Notes: a model not told the origin generated them from the letters alone. Shown: positions 32,850 to 42,400, counted from the first letter of the stretch. The stretch is DNA of 42,495 nt from Thiomicrorhabdus marina (GCF_017571465.1 NZ_JAGETV010000021.1:1-42495), one strand, 5' to 3'. Translations and numbers: made by a program.

Positions 32850-35800
32850 ATGAACAGTAAACAGTGGCAATTTTGGATAGACCGTGGCGGCACTTTCACC
32901 GACATTGTTGCAATGCAACCGGATGGAAATCTACAAACCCATAAATTATTGTCGGAAAATCCAGAACAGTATTCCGATGCCGCAATTGCCGGCATCCGCC
33001 ATTTTCTGCAAACACCGGCCGAACAAGCGATTGACGTGTCGCAAATCAGCTGTGTCAAAATGGGCACCACGGTCGCCACCAATGCTCTTTTGGAGCGAAA
33101 AGGCGAAGCCGTTGCGTTAATTACCAATCAGGGTTTTGCCGATGCCTTGAAAATCGGTTACCAAAACCGCCCGGATATTTTTGCCCTCGAAGTGCGCACG
33201 CCAAAACCACTTTATCAAACGGCTATCGAAGTCAGCGGACGTCTAGATGCACAAGGTACTGAAATCGAAGCCTTGGATGAAGCGACCACCAAACAGGCGC
33301 TCGCCGAACTAAAAGCACAAGGTTTCCAAGCCTTGGCAATCGTCATGCTACACAGCTATTTAAATCCGGCGCATGAATTGCAAATCGCTGCATGGGCAAA
33401 GGAGCTGGACTTTGCACAAATATCTACCTCAGCTCAGACCTCAGCCCTGATTAAATATGTTTCCCGCGGTCGCACCACCGTGGTTGATGCTTATCTCAGC
33501 CCAATTCTGCATCGCTATGTACAACAAGTAGCGAGCCAGTTGCCGGGAGTCGATTTACAGTTTATGCAATCACATGGCGGCTTATGTCAGGCACAACATT
33601 TTCAAGGTAAGGATGCGATTCTTTCCGGCCCGGCCGGTGGAATTGTCGGCGCAGTCAAAACCGCTGAACTGGCCGGTGAACAACAAATCATCGGTTTCGA
33701 TATGGGCGGAACCTCAACCGATGTTTCGCATTACGCCGGTGAACTGCAACGCAATTTCGAAACCAACGTCGCTGGCGTGCAAATGCGCGTACCGATGCTG
33801 GATATTCATACTGTGGCAGCCGGTGGCGGTTCCATTATTCATAGCCATCATGGCGAAGTCCGCGTCGGACCTGAATCAGCCGGAGCCAATCCCGGCCCTT
33901 GCGCGTATCGTCGTGGCGGCCCGCTGACAGTGACCGATGCGAATGTTCTTCTAGGCAGAATCCAGAGCCAGCATTTTCCGGCGGTGTTCGGCGAAAATGC
34001 TGACCAGCCATTGGATAGCACGGCGGTACGAACAAAATTCTCGGCGATGGCTGCTGAGCTCAATATGCAGGCCGAACAACTTGCTGAGGGTGCACTAAAT
34101 ATCGCCGTGGAAACCATGGCCGATGCAGTGCAGAAAATTTCTACCCAGCGCGGTTATGATTTGCAAAATTACACTTTGGTCAGTTTTGGCGGCGCCGGCG
34201 GTCAACATGCTTGTGCGGTTGCTGAGAAACTCGGCATGCAAAAGGTATTGCTACACCCTTATTCCGGCGTGCTGTCCGCTTATGGAATGGGCTTGGCGCA
34301 AAGTTCGGTATTAAACACCCGCTCCTATCAAAACCCGCTTAGTGATTTGGCAAACCTTAGCGCAGACATTGCCTCGCAAAAAAAAGCCGCCATTGACGAA
34401 CTTGAAGCTCAGAACGCACCGTTCTCAGAAGCGAAAATCACGCTACACTTGCACTACAAAGGCAGCGATACCACACTAGATATCGCTATGCAGAACGATG
34501 CCGATTTCAACCAATACCAACGGCAGTTTACCGACAGCCATCAACGCCAGTTCGGATTTAGCCTAGATGCCGACATTTTGATTCACAGCATCACGGTAGA
34601 AGCCATGAGCGAAGTACATCAGGCGCAACCGCAAAGCCATTTTTCCGATAATCCTGCTGAACCGATTGAACAGGTACAAACTTTCAGTAATGGCGCTTGG
34701 CACAAGACTAATGTCTATCAACGTCACGAACTAGCACAGGCACAAGAAATTTGCGGACCGGCATTAATTTTAGAATCAACCGGCACCATTTATTTACCCG
34801 CGAACTGGCACGGACAACTGCTTGCCGACGGCCAATTCAGCTTGCAGATAAATAAATCGGCAAGCACCACTGAGGACAAACAAGTGGATAGCGACAGAGT
34901 TGATCCGATTAAACTCGGGCTGTTTAACCACCGTTTTATGGCAATCGCCGAGCAGATGGGCGCAGTCTTGGCCAAAACCGCGCACTCGGTCAATATCAAA
35001 GAACGCCTTGATTTCAGCTGTGCACTGTTTGATGCGCAAGGCCAGTTAATCGCCAATGCGCCGCATGTTCCGGTACATCTTGGTTCAATGGGCGAATCGG
35101 TGAAAACCTTAATTGAACGACATGGTAATACACTAAAGGCAGGCGATGCCTATGCACTGAACAACCCTTACGCTGGCGGCACCCATCTGCCGGACATTAC
35201 CTTGATTTCGCCGGTTTTCGTCGATGGAAGGTGCCAATACTATGTGGCATCACGCGGTCATCATGCTGATGTTGGCGGTTTGACACCGGGCTCAATGCCG
35301 GCCGACAGCGAACATATTGAACAGGAAGGCGTATTATTGGACTGTGTGCCGGTTTTGCTTGGTGGTACTTTGCAGCAGCAGAGTTTACAAGATGCCTTTA
35401 CCGGAGCTAAATATCCGGTGCGAAACCTAACGCAGAACATGCATGATTTACAGGCGCAGATAGCCGCCAATCAAGCTGGGATTAGCGGCTTGCAACAGCT
35501 TTGCCAACAGGTCGGCAATACCGAAGTGAATCGCTATATGCGCTTTGTCTTGGCGCATTCCGAAAACGCAGTAAAAGCCCTGTTACCGACTTTAGACGAC
35601 GGTGAATTCTGCTATCAAACCGACCAAGGTGCGCAAATCTGCGTTAGTATCCGCATTGATCAACAACAAGGTCGTGCCTGCATCGATTTCAGCGGCAGTA
35701 GCCCACAACAGAACAATAATTTCAATGCGCCTTATGCGATTACGCGTGCGGCAACCTTGTATGTCCTGCGCACCCTGATCGACCAGCCGATTGCTTTGAA

Positions 35801-36431
35801 TGACGGTTTTTTACGTCCGATTGATTTAATTGTGCCGAAACGCTCAATCCTCAATCCACAATATCCGGCAGCCGTTGTAGCCGGCAATGTCGAGACCTCG
35901 CAGGTAGTCACTGACACTCTGTATGCCGCACTGCAAATCCAAGCCGCCTCACAAGGTACTATGAACAACCTGACTTTCGGCGATAACACTTGGCAGTACT
36001 ACGAAACGCTATGCGGCGGAACCGGAGCTGGTAAAAACTATCATGGTGAAGACGCGGTACATAGCCATATGACTAACTCACGCCTGACCGATCCGGAAAT
36101 ATTCGAGCTACGGTACCCGGTTCGTTTACGCCGCTTTGCGGTTCGTAAAAATAGCGGCGGTCGCGGCGCATTCAATGGCGGCCATGGTTGTGAACGACAT
36201 ATTGAATTCTTGAAACCGATGACCGTTTCAGTCTTGAGCAATCACCGCCAAATAGCGCCATATGGCATGGCTGGCGGCGAGAATGGACAAACTGGGCAAC
36301 ACGGTCTGCAAAAAGCGGGAATGCAGCAGGTAACGTGGCTAAATAGCACCTTCAGCGAAGTTTTTGCCTCCGGCGATATGTTATTAATGCATACGCCGGG
36401 CGGCGGTGCTTATGGAAAGAAAGCGGAATAA
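32850..36431 (+). CDS. Fused hydantoinase A/B family protein, 5-oxoprolinase type
   Basis: The 1193-residue protein joins the HyuA-like part (N-terminal ATP site DRGGTFTD at 11-18, second phosphate motif DMGGTSTD at 284-291) and the HyuB-like part (from about 685: NHRFMAIAEQMGAVLAKTA, then GSMGESV, NNPYAGGTHLPDI, SRGHHADVGG). This size and order match ATP-dependent 5-oxoprolinase, which opens 5-oxoproline to glutamate in glutathione turnover; fused N-methylhydantoinase-like enzymes cannot be excluded. Single gene, near-typical family length of 1200-1290. No glutathione-pathway gene was seen nearby. Confidence 0.88.
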   Translation: MNSKQWQFWIDRGGTFTDIVAMQPDGNLQTHKLLSENPEQYSDAAIAGIRHFLQTPAEQAIDVSQISCVKMGTTVATNALLERKGEAVALITNQGFADALKIGYQNRPDIFALEVRTPKPLYQTAIEVSGRLDAQGTEIEALDEATTKQALAELKAQGFQALAIVMLHSYLNPAHELQIAAWAKELDFAQISTSAQTSALIKYVSRGRTTVVDAYLSPILHRYVQQVASQLPGVDLQFMQSHGGLCQAQHFQGKDAILSGPAGGIVGAVKTAELAGEQQIIGFDMGGTSTDVSHYAGELQRNFETNVAGVQMRVPMLDIHTVAAGGGSIIHSHHGEVRVGPESAGANPGPCAYRRGGPLTVTDANVLLGRIQSQHFPAVFGENADQPLDSTAVRTKFSAMAAELNMQAEQLAEGALNIAVETMADAVQKISTQRGYDLQNYTLVSFGGAGGQHACAVAEKLGMQKVLLHPYSGVLSAYGMGLAQSSVLNTRSYQNPLSDLANLSADIASQKKAAIDELEAQNAPFSEAKITLHLHYKGSDTTLDIAMQNDADFNQYQRQFTDSHQRQFGFSLDADILIHSITVEAMSEVHQAQPQSHFSDNPAEPIEQVQTFSNGAWHKTNVYQRHELAQAQEICGPALILESTGTIYLPANWHGQLLADGQFSLQINKSASTTEDKQVDSDRVDPIKLGLFNHRFMAIAEQMGAVLAKTAHSVNIKERLDFSCALFDAQGQLIANAPHVPVHLGSMGESVKTLIERHGNTLKAGDAYALNNPYAGGTHLPDITLISPVFVDGRCQYYVASRGHHADVGGLTPGSMPADSEHIEQEGVLLDCVPVLLGGTLQQQSLQDAFTGAKYPVRNLTQNMHDLQAQIAANQAGISGLQQLCQQVGNTEVNRYMRFVLAHSENAVKALLPTLDDGEFCYQTDQGAQICVSIRIDQQQGRACIDFSGSSPQQNNNFNAPYAITRAATLYVLRTLIDQPIALNDGFLRPIDLIVPKRSILNPQYPAAVVAGNVETSQVVTDTLYAALQIQAASQGTMNNLTFGDNTWQYYETLCGGTGAGKNYHGEDAVHSHMTNSRLTDPEIFELRYPVRLRRFAVRKNSGGRGAFNGGHGCERHIEFLKPMTVSVLSNHRQIAPYGMAGGENGQTGQHGLQKAGMQQVTWLNSTFSEVFASGDMLLMHTPGGGAYGKKAE

Positions 36432-36434
36432 AAT

Positions 36435-36989
36435 TTAAGGACGCACCAGAGCCGCTTCAACTTGGGCTCTGATTTCTTGACCTTGTAATATTTCGACCAA
36501 GTGCAAAGCAAAATCCATCGCCGTTCCCGGACCACGCGAAGTGATGATCTGCCCGTCTTGAACCACTGGCGTCTCAAGATATTGCATATCTGCTGCCGGA
36601 GCTTTATTGATTACACCCGGGTAGCTTGTGGCTTGTTTACCATCCAATAAACCGGCACTGACCAAGACCTGCGGTGCCGCACAAATCGCAGCCGCAAGAC
36701 CGCCTTGTTTGACCGTATCTTGCAATAGCTGGCGCAGTCGCAAATCGGCTTGCAGATAGTCCGCGCCCGGTAAACCGCCCGGGAGTGCGATTAAATCAAA
36801 CTTCTCAACTAGCACTTCATCTAAGGTTTTCTGCGCCACTAGCTGCATACCGCGACTGGCAGTAATAATGCGGTTGTCATCTAAACTTGCAGTAACCACT
36901 TCAACACCACCTCGCACGAGAATATCGGTGATGGTGACCGCTTCCAACTCTTCGCAATCCTGTGCCAGAGGCACTAACACTCGGCTCAT
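36435..36989 (-). CDS. yajL: DJ-1/PfpI family protein, YajL-like
   Basis: The 184-residue protein shows the catalytic elbow AAICAAPQVLVSAGLL with the reactive cysteine, the upstream acidic partner in CEELEAVTITD, and the strand TSYPGVI. YajL/DJ-1 proteins act as oxidative-stress chaperones or deglycases; which of these is true is disputed. The start was placed at the ATG reading MSRVLVPLAQ behind GGGAG; the open frame extends 24 codons further, without family similarity. It is convergent with the oxoprolinase gene (3 bp apart). Confidence 0.85.
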   Translation of the reverse strand: MSRVLVPLAQDCEELEAVTITDILVRGGVEVVTASLDDNRIITASRGMQLVAQKTLDEVLVEKFDLIALPGGLPGADYLQADLRLRQLLQDTVKQGGLAAAICAAPQVLVSAGLLDGKQATSYPGVINKAPAADMQYLETPVVQDGQIITSRGPGTAMDFALHLVEILQGQEIRAQVEAALVRP

Positions 36990-37036
36990 AACGTTCTCCC
37001 GTTCCAAGTTGATAAACATTGTTCTTAGCGACATAC

Positions 37037-37073
37037 AAAAAAGCCACCGTATCAAACTCAATACGGTGGCTTT
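37037..37073 (-). terminator. Intrinsic terminator of the carboxy-terminal protease gene
   Basis: The 13-bp perfect stem AAAGCCACCGTAT/ATACGGTGGCTTT (37040-37052, 37061-37073) is followed on the minus strand by a T run, 23 bp past the stop. Confidence 0.88.
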
Positions 37074-37095
37074 CTAGAGATTCAATAATCGAATC

Positions 37096-38442
37096 TTATT
37101 TAAGCTGTTGCGCCAAAATCATCGTTTTAACCAAACGCATCGCTTCACTTAATTCAAAGTCTTTCTCAAGAATTTCAGCCGTTTCTTCGGTAATGCCGTC
37201 TTCATTTTCTGAAGGCTTTTCACCGTTCGCGACTTTCTTCTCTTCGTCACCTTCTAGGTGACCGGAAAGATCTTTTTCTTTAACACGTTCAATTTTTGCT
37301 TCGACTTTCTCGACTTTCAGACGGTCGATTTCAACATCTGGAACAATCCCTTCTGCCTGAATCGAACGACCCGAAGGAGTAAAGTATCGCGCAGTAGTCA
37401 TTTTCATTGCTGCGCCGTTATTCAACTGCATTAGCGTTTGCACCGAGCCTTTACCGAAGGTATCGCGACCGGCAATAATCGCTCGTTTCTGATCTTGCAA
37501 CGCACCGGAAACGATTTCCGAAGCTGAAGCAGAGCCCTCATTAACCAATACCACTACCGGCTTGCCGTTCATAATATCGCCATCTTCAGCAGAGAAACGC
37601 ATTTGCGAGTTACGAATACGCCCCTCGGTATAAACAATCAAACCTTCATTCAAGAATGCATCGGAAACTTCTACCGCCGCAGTTAAAACGCCACCTGGAT
37701 TATTTCGTAAATCTAAAACCAGACCGGCAAGCGGTTTGCCATTTTCTTGCTCCAACTTATCTACCGCTTTCAGCAAATCTTGGCCAGTGCGAACTTGGAA
37801 CTGACTGATTCGAACATAGCCTATCTCGTCCTTAAGCATACGCTGCTTAATACTTTTTACTTTAATAACGGCACGCGTCAATTCAACTTTTAACGGAGCA
37901 TCTTCGCCCTTGCGCACCACCGTAAGCTCAAGCTTCGTACCTGGCTTACCGCGCATGATCTTAACCGCTTCGCTCAGCGTTTTTCCCTTGACCGGTTCAG
38001 AACCCAATTTAATAATCAAATCGCCAGCTTGCATTCCCGCTTCTTGAGCCGGGGTATCATCAATTGGCGAAATCACTTTAACGAAGCCATCTTCCATACC
38101 GACTTCCATACCAAGACCACCGAATTCACCACGAGTATGCTCTTCCATCTCTTTGGCATCAACTGGCGGAAGGTAAGCAGAATGCGGATCAAGGCTGGAC
38201 AACATGCCGCTAATTGCCCCTTCTAGAAGTTGTTTATCATCAACCTGATCAACATAGTCGGTAGAAATTCTTTCGTAGACTTCGACAAAAGCGCGTAACT
38301 CCTGAAGCGGAATTGAGTTACTGGCTTGTTGTACCGATTCGGTTTCTTTATCTGCCCAAACATTGGTTCCGACTGCTATTAAAGCGCCAAGAACCACACC
38401 GGAACTGACCCACATGACTTGTTTTAGTTTTGAAATCGCCAC
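37096..38442 (-). CDS. S41 family carboxy-terminal processing protease (CtpA/Prc-like)
   Basis: The 448-residue periplasmic serine protease starts, in my reading, at a GTG behind GGAGA, giving KLKQVMWVSSGVVLGALIAVGTNVWA as signal or anchor; the frame extends 82 codons further with no family character. A PDZ domain (about 100-180, GLGMEV...DTPAQEAGMQAGD) precedes the S41 catalytic core with Ser in NEGSASASEIVSGAL and Lys in DTFGKGSVQT. The tail (about 380-448) is highly acidic. The role is processing or quality control of exported proteins. It diverges from the ArsR gene. Confidence 0.9.
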   Translation of the reverse strand: MAISKLKQVMWVSSGVVLGALIAVGTNVWADKETESVQQASNSIPLQELRAFVEVYERISTDYVDQVDDKQLLEGAISGMLSSLDPHSAYLPPVDAKEMEEHTRGEFGGLGMEVGMEDGFVKVISPIDDTPAQEAGMQAGDLIIKLGSEPVKGKTLSEAVKIMRGKPGTKLELTVVRKGEDAPLKVELTRAVIKVKSIKQRMLKDEIGYVRISQFQVRTGQDLLKAVDKLEQENGKPLAGLVLDLRNNPGGVLTAAVEVSDAFLNEGLIVYTEGRIRNSQMRFSAEDGDIMNGKPVVVLVNEGSASASEIVSGALQDQKRAIIAGRDTFGKGSVQTLMQLNNGAAMKMTTARYFTPSGRSIQAEGIVPDVEIDRLKVEKVEAKIERVKEKDLSGHLEGDEEKKVANGEKPSENEDGITEETAEILEKDFELSEAMRLVKTMILAQQLK

Positions 38443-38598
38443 AGGTTCTCCATTTAGTAAATTACTGCGTAATCTTGCCTTTATAATGTTTTCGCAGAGA
38501 GTATTCAAGTTAGATTCAGTTTTTTGCCCAAAAATTTTTAGCGTTGCATAAAAATTCCTAGAGGTGACACTAAGTCCACTTTTCATTAGAATTATCTG

Positions 38599-38618
38599 CG
38601 ATAAATTACAGAATATCG
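38599..38618. promoter_or_regulatory. Candidate operator before the ArsR-family gene
   Basis: CGATA (38599-38603) and TATCG (38614-38618) form a dyad with a 10-bp centre, just upstream of the -10-like TATAAA (38620-38625). The position would allow autorepression, as is common for ArsR-family regulators. Short arms make this tentative. Confidence 0.3.
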
Positions 38619-38646
38619 TTATAAAGTTAAAAAGTGGTGAGTAAAT

Positions 38647-38958
38647 ATGGATGAAATCCCATTTGCAATGAAAGAAGAAAACATACAAAAAGCTTCAAAA
38701 GCGCTAAAAGCCATGGGCCATCCATTACGACTGAAAATTCTTTGCGTGATCGGCGAAGAAGAACTACCAGTCATGGAAATCGTCAAACAAGTAGGTACCA
38801 CGCAAAGTAATATCTCTCAGCATATTGATATTCTTCGTGAAAAAGAAATCATAACTTCACGCCGCGAAGGCAGCAAAATTCTATGCAAGGTTCGCGATCG
38901 CGATATCTTAACCTTAATGGAAACCATGCAAAATACCTTCTGCCCAGCCAAACACTAA
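38647..38958 (+). CDS. ArsR-family regulator of the SqrR/BigR (persulfide-sensing) type
   Basis: The 103-residue winged-helix repressor contains HPLRLKILC and a recognition helix TTQSNISQHIDILREKEII. The metal-binding ELCVC motif is missing (it reads ELPVM). Instead it has cysteines C33 in the first helix and C99 near the C-terminus, exactly 66 residues apart, the spacing of the redox pair in SqrR (C41/C107) and BigR (C42/C108), which form a polysulfide bridge with sulfide-derived species. A third cysteine is C80. It lies alone, divergent from ctpA; regulated genes are not visible. Confidence 0.82.
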   Translation: MDEIPFAMKEENIQKASKALKAMGHPLRLKILCVIGEEELPVMEIVKQVGTTQSNISQHIDILREKEIITSRREGSKILCKVRDRDILTLMETMQNTFCPAKH

Positions 38959-39007
38959 TGTAAAGTGTTTTAAATACCGGAATCTTGTGAAGAAAGCATT
39001 CCGGTAT
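38950..39007 (+). terminator. Hairpins after the ArsR-family gene
   Basis: AAACACT/AGTGTTT (38950-38956, 38964-38970) overlaps the stop codon and is followed by TTAAA. A second stem ATACCGGAAT/ATTCCGGTAT (38974-38983, 38998-39007) has a 14-base loop and no T run. Either could act in termination. Confidence 0.45.
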
Positions 39008-39304
39008 ATCATCCCGAAAAAGCTTCTTTACATAAGCTTTGAAGTCTAGAATCTTTTGAAAATTCATATTTGATTTTGATTCTCTTGTTACTTAACAACT
39101 CGACAATCAAGTTACTATCTCGAACGCCCCTCTGGGTGTCGAACTCTTCGTTTGAGCTAAATTTATAAAGCATATCCTCGAGAGCATGATTTGAGGCTTG
39201 CGTTCAAAAACGTTCAAGACATTTTTGTGGTATTCCAAATGGATGAAGAGTCGCGCCAAGTGTCGGGTTGTTAAACACAACCTTAAGCGCAATTAAATGG
39301 CTTT
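38959..39304. other. Gene-free region between convergent ArsR and metalloprotease genes
   Basis: It contains the hairpins above and a 183-bp element-like unit (39092-39274) with 14-bp near-perfect inverted ends. A 61-codon minus-strand frame inside it is not convincing. Confidence 0.6.
39092..39274. repeat. 183-bp unit with inverted ends, holding hairpin-module copy B
   Basis: TTAACAACTCGACA (39092-39105) and TGTCGGGTTGTTAA (39261-39274) are inverted copies with one mismatch. Inside, CGACAATCAA (39101-39110), TCTCGA (39118-39123) and CTCTTCGTTTGAG (39144-39156) match copy A at 14255-14310 in sequence and spacing. No target duplication was clear. Confidence 0.6.
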
Positions 39305-40123
39305 TTAAGCGAAGACGTTGCTAAGAGTTAAGCGCGTTTCAAACTGGCTTCTTTCCATTGCAAGCTGCTGTAAGCCGGGATTTTGCTTTATCAAATCCGA
39401 TTGCAAGGGCTCAATTTGATTGGCTGGTGATTCAACTTGATTATCTATTTGGTTAGCTGCGACCGTTGAACCACTATTTTCTTGTGTTTCCGATTCCTCA
39501 AGCGACGAAGTGGAATCCATCTCAACCTGCTGTTGTTCAAGAATTTCGGCACGAGCTTCGTTCATCATTTGCGAGGCAGCACTGGCAACACGCAAATCTT
39601 GTGTGGAAGGTTGTGCCGGAGCTAGTGCCGCTTGCTGCACAATCATTGCTTTTTGTAGGGTCGCTTCTGGATCGTTTGCAATCGGTGAAGTATCAATCCC
39701 GACTTCACCACCTATTGCATAGCGCTTGCCGTCCGGGCCCGTTTGATAACTGTAACTGGCTCCACTGGTCGCATAACTTCCGGCAGCAGATAAATGAGCC
39801 TGTTCATGCGCACGTACTTCACGATCACGTGCTTTTAATTGACTGATTACGCTATCGATTTGTTGTTGTGCAGAGCGCTCTTCTTGGGTCTGCTGAGCTG
39901 GGTCCGTGCTTGAAGAAGTATTCTCTTGGGAAACCGAACTAGTAGACGGGATTCTGCGGCTTGGAATGGAATTTAAGGCTTCGCTATTTTGCTCGGCGAT
40001 TCGGTTATCGGTGGCACTTTTTGGCGAATTTTCGGCAATACGATTAGCATCAGTTACCTGTGCCTGCGGAATCATCGCCGCAGGTTGTGAAGCCATAATG
40101 GAAGCATTGATAGACATCGCCAT
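39305..40123 (-). CDS. Putative metalloprotease, SprA-related family
   Basis: The 272-residue protein has a central conserved domain (about 95-165): RDREVRAHEQAHLSAAGSY holds the zinc-type HExxH motif (HEQAH, 106-110) followed by SYSYQTGPDGKRYAIGGEV and VGIDTSP. This is the SprA-related or CJM1_0395-type family of putative metalloproteases. Both flanks are low-complexity, rich in Ser, Gln and Glu, and probably disordered. No signal peptide is visible. An ATG two codons in is also possible as start. Substrate and location unknown. Confidence 0.8.
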   Translation of the reverse strand: MAMSINASIMASQPAAMIPQAQVTDANRIAENSPKSATDNRIAEQNSEALNSIPSRRIPSTSSVSQENTSSSTDPAQQTQEERSAQQQIDSVISQLKARDREVRAHEQAHLSAAGSYATSGASYSYQTGPDGKRYAIGGEVGIDTSPIANDPEATLQKAMIVQQAALAPAQPSTQDLRVASAASQMMNEARAEILEQQQVEMDSTSSLEESETQENSGSTVAANQIDNQVESPANQIEPLQSDLIKQNPGLQQLAMERSQFETRLTLSNVFA

Positions 40124-40383
40124 AGCGCACCAATAACCTTGCTTTACAGTTCAAAAAACGAAAAGTCCAGCTGACCTTATTTCACAGTCGCCTCATATTC
40201 ATTATATTGACAATCACAATGGCAAACAAAACTTTTTAAAATCAAATGGTTAACAGTTTATAGAATTTGATAATTGACCACTACTGATAACGAGGTGGGG
40301 AATGCTTGCACTGGAATACCAAGGTTTCAAACGGCACATAGCAAAACAATGCGCCGAAAAACAACAGGAGAAGATCTTAAAGA

Positions 40384-42231
40384 TTATTCTACAGTCACCG
40401 ATTTGGCGAGATTTCGAGGTTGATCAACATCGGTGCCTTTTATCAAGGCGACGTGATAACTTAATAATTGAAGAGGGATATTGAAAGTAATTGGTGCGGT
40501 GATACGACCCACATTGGTAGTCGCCTTAATAACATTCAGATCATCTCCATCGGTATTGACATTAGAATCCTCGTCTTCAAAGACAATCATCTGCCCACCG
40601 CGAGCTTTAACTTCTTGCAAATTTGATTTTAGTTTTTCCAATAGCTCATCTTTTGGCGCAATCGCAATCACCGGAATAGTGTCATCGATCAAAGCTAGAG
40701 GACCATGTTTCAGCTCCCCTGCCGGATAGGCTTCAGCATGAATATAACTAATTTCTTTTAGCTTAAGCGCACCTTCCATCGCTATCGGATACATGGTGCC
40801 ACGCCCCAAGAATAGCGCACTGCCTTTATCGGCAAATTGCTGTGCAATGTCTTTAATCACTGCTTCATGTTGTAAAGCGCTTTGAATCAAGCTCGGCAAC
40901 TTCTGTAACCCGGCAACAATCGCTTTTTCTCGCCCCGTACTTAAACGGTTTTGCACTCTACCCATTGCGGTCAGGAATAGAGCAAGTGCGACTAGCTGAG
41001 TAGTAAATGCTTTGGTCGAGGCAACACCGATTTCTGGGCCTGCGTGGGTCAAAAAGACCAAATCCGATTCACGCGTCAGGCTCGATTCCGGTACATTGCA
41101 AATAGTGAGTGATGCCAAATCTGCCTGAGTCGCTTTAGCAGAACGTAATGCCGCCAAGGTATCAGCAGTTTCTCCAGACTGGCTAATGGTTAGCAATAAA
41201 GTATTCGGACGAATCACAGGGTTACGATAACGGTATTCACTAGCCACTTCCACCAAACACGGCATACCGATAATATCCTCAAACCAATATTTCGCCACCA
41301 AACCTGCGTGGTAACTGGTTCCGCAGGCAATAATCTGCACTTGCTCAATCTTAGAAAAAATCTCTTCAGCCTGATGACCAAAAGCCGAAACCAAAACAGA
41401 ATCGCCACTGATTCTACCTTGTAGCGTATCGATGACCGATTGCGGCTGCTCGAAAATCTCTTTGTGCATATAGTGACGATGTTCGCCTAACTCGACCGAC
41501 TGGCTACTCAAATTTGATATCGTTTCCTCGCGTTCCACAACATTGCCATTAGCGTCCAGAATAGTTAGCTGATCACGTTTAATTTCGGCAATATCACCTT
41601 CTTCTAAAAAGATAAATTTTTGCGTCACCGGCAAAAGAGCCGCTACATCAGAAGCGATAAAATATTCGCCGATACCGACACCGATCACCAAAGGACTGCC
41701 GCAACGAGTGGCAATCAGCAAATCATGATCTTTAGCAATCACCCCCAAAGCATAAGCACCGTCAAGCTGTTTAACCGTTTCTTGTACCGCCTTCAACAGA
41801 CTATCGTTATCCTTGCCAAGATGCTGGTCAATCGCATGAGCAATTACTTCGGTATCGGTTTGCGAAGTAAAACGATAACCAGCAGCTAATTGTTCGGTTT
41901 TTAGCTGAACATGATTTTCGATAATACCGTTATGAACCACTGCAACACGATTGTTGCAAATATGCGGATGCGCATTTTCTTCGGCAGGAATACCATGCGT
42001 TGCCCATCTTGTGTGCGCAATTCCAATAGAACCGATAAATGCTTCACTTTGCGCTTCAATTTTTTCTTGTAGCTGAGCAATTTTACCGATTGAACGGACG
42101 CGTTTTAATTCATTATTTGCTAGTAACGCGACTCCAGAAGAGTCATAACCTCGATACTCAAGACGACGCAAACCTTCCACTAAAATCGGGGTTAAATTTC
42201 GCTCGGCAATCCCGCCAACAATTCCGCACAT
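40384..42231 (-). CDS. glmS: Glutamine--fructose-6-phosphate aminotransferase (isomerising) GlmS
   Basis: The 615-residue enzyme makes glucosamine 6-phosphate from fructose 6-phosphate and glutamine, the entry step of UDP-GlcNAc and cell-wall synthesis. The glutaminase domain starts with nucleophile Cys2 (MCGIVGGIAERN) and EYRGYDSSG; two SIS sugar-isomerase domains carry SQSGETADT and the MEGALKLKE/HAEAYPAGELKHGPLAL blocks; the C-terminus NLAKSVTVE is the canonical active-site tail. No glmS ribozyme is expected or seen. The upstream gene (often glmU) would be beyond the window. Confidence 0.97.
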   Translation of the reverse strand: MCGIVGGIAERNLTPILVEGLRRLEYRGYDSSGVALLANNELKRVRSIGKIAQLQEKIEAQSEAFIGSIGIAHTRWATHGIPAEENAHPHICNNRVAVVHNGIIENHVQLKTEQLAAGYRFTSQTDTEVIAHAIDQHLGKDNDSLLKAVQETVKQLDGAYALGVIAKDHDLLIATRCGSPLVIGVGIGEYFIASDVAALLPVTQKFIFLEEGDIAEIKRDQLTILDANGNVVEREETISNLSSQSVELGEHRHYMHKEIFEQPQSVIDTLQGRISGDSVLVSAFGHQAEEIFSKIEQVQIIACGTSYHAGLVAKYWFEDIIGMPCLVEVASEYRYRNPVIRPNTLLLTISQSGETADTLAALRSAKATQADLASLTICNVPESSLTRESDLVFLTHAGPEIGVASTKAFTTQLVALALFLTAMGRVQNRLSTGREKAIVAGLQKLPSLIQSALQHEAVIKDIAQQFADKGSALFLGRGTMYPIAMEGALKLKEISYIHAEAYPAGELKHGPLALIDDTIPVIAIAPKDELLEKLKSNLQEVKARGGQMIVFEDEDSNVNTDGDDLNVIKATTNVGRITAPITFNIPLQLLSYHVALIKGTDVDQPRNLAKSVTVE

Positions 42232-42361
42232 AACTAACTCTTTCAGCCCAAATTAAGAAATTTTAAAATCCGCTTATAGTACCAGTTTAAGAGAACATTC
42301 CCCAAGAAAATTCCCCTCTTCAACACTACTTAATAGCACTATTTTTGCTACATCCAACAAC

Positions 42362-42392
42362 AAAAACGGGCACTTAAAAAATTAAGTGCCCG
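42362..42392 (-). terminator. Intrinsic terminator of a minus-strand gene beyond the window
   Basis: CGGGCACTTAA (42367-42377) pairs with TTAAGTGCCCG (42382-42392), an 11-bp perfect stem, with a TTTTTG tail on the minus strand. It separates glmS from whatever lies to the right, so glmS should have its own promoter in 42232-42361; -10-like TATAAG is seen there (about 42278-42283, minus). Confidence 0.85.
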
Positions 42393-42400
42393 CTAATTAG

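Noticed and set aside
39107-39292. 61-codon minus-strand frame in the 183-bp repeat unit
   Set aside because: It lies almost wholly inside an inverted-repeat unit, with no ribosome binding site and no family similarity.
40302-40484. 60-codon plus-strand frame starting behind a GAGGTGGGGA-like ribosome binding site
   Set aside because: More than half of it lies antisense to the conserved 3' end of glmS, the product resembles no family, and the composition of its second half is dictated by glmS. Kept only as a curiosity because the ribosome binding site is good.
42232-42361. glmS ribozyme or sRNA-type leader of glmS
   Set aside because: The glmS ribozyme is a feature of Gram-positive bacteria and no matching core was seen; the leader shows no marked structure.
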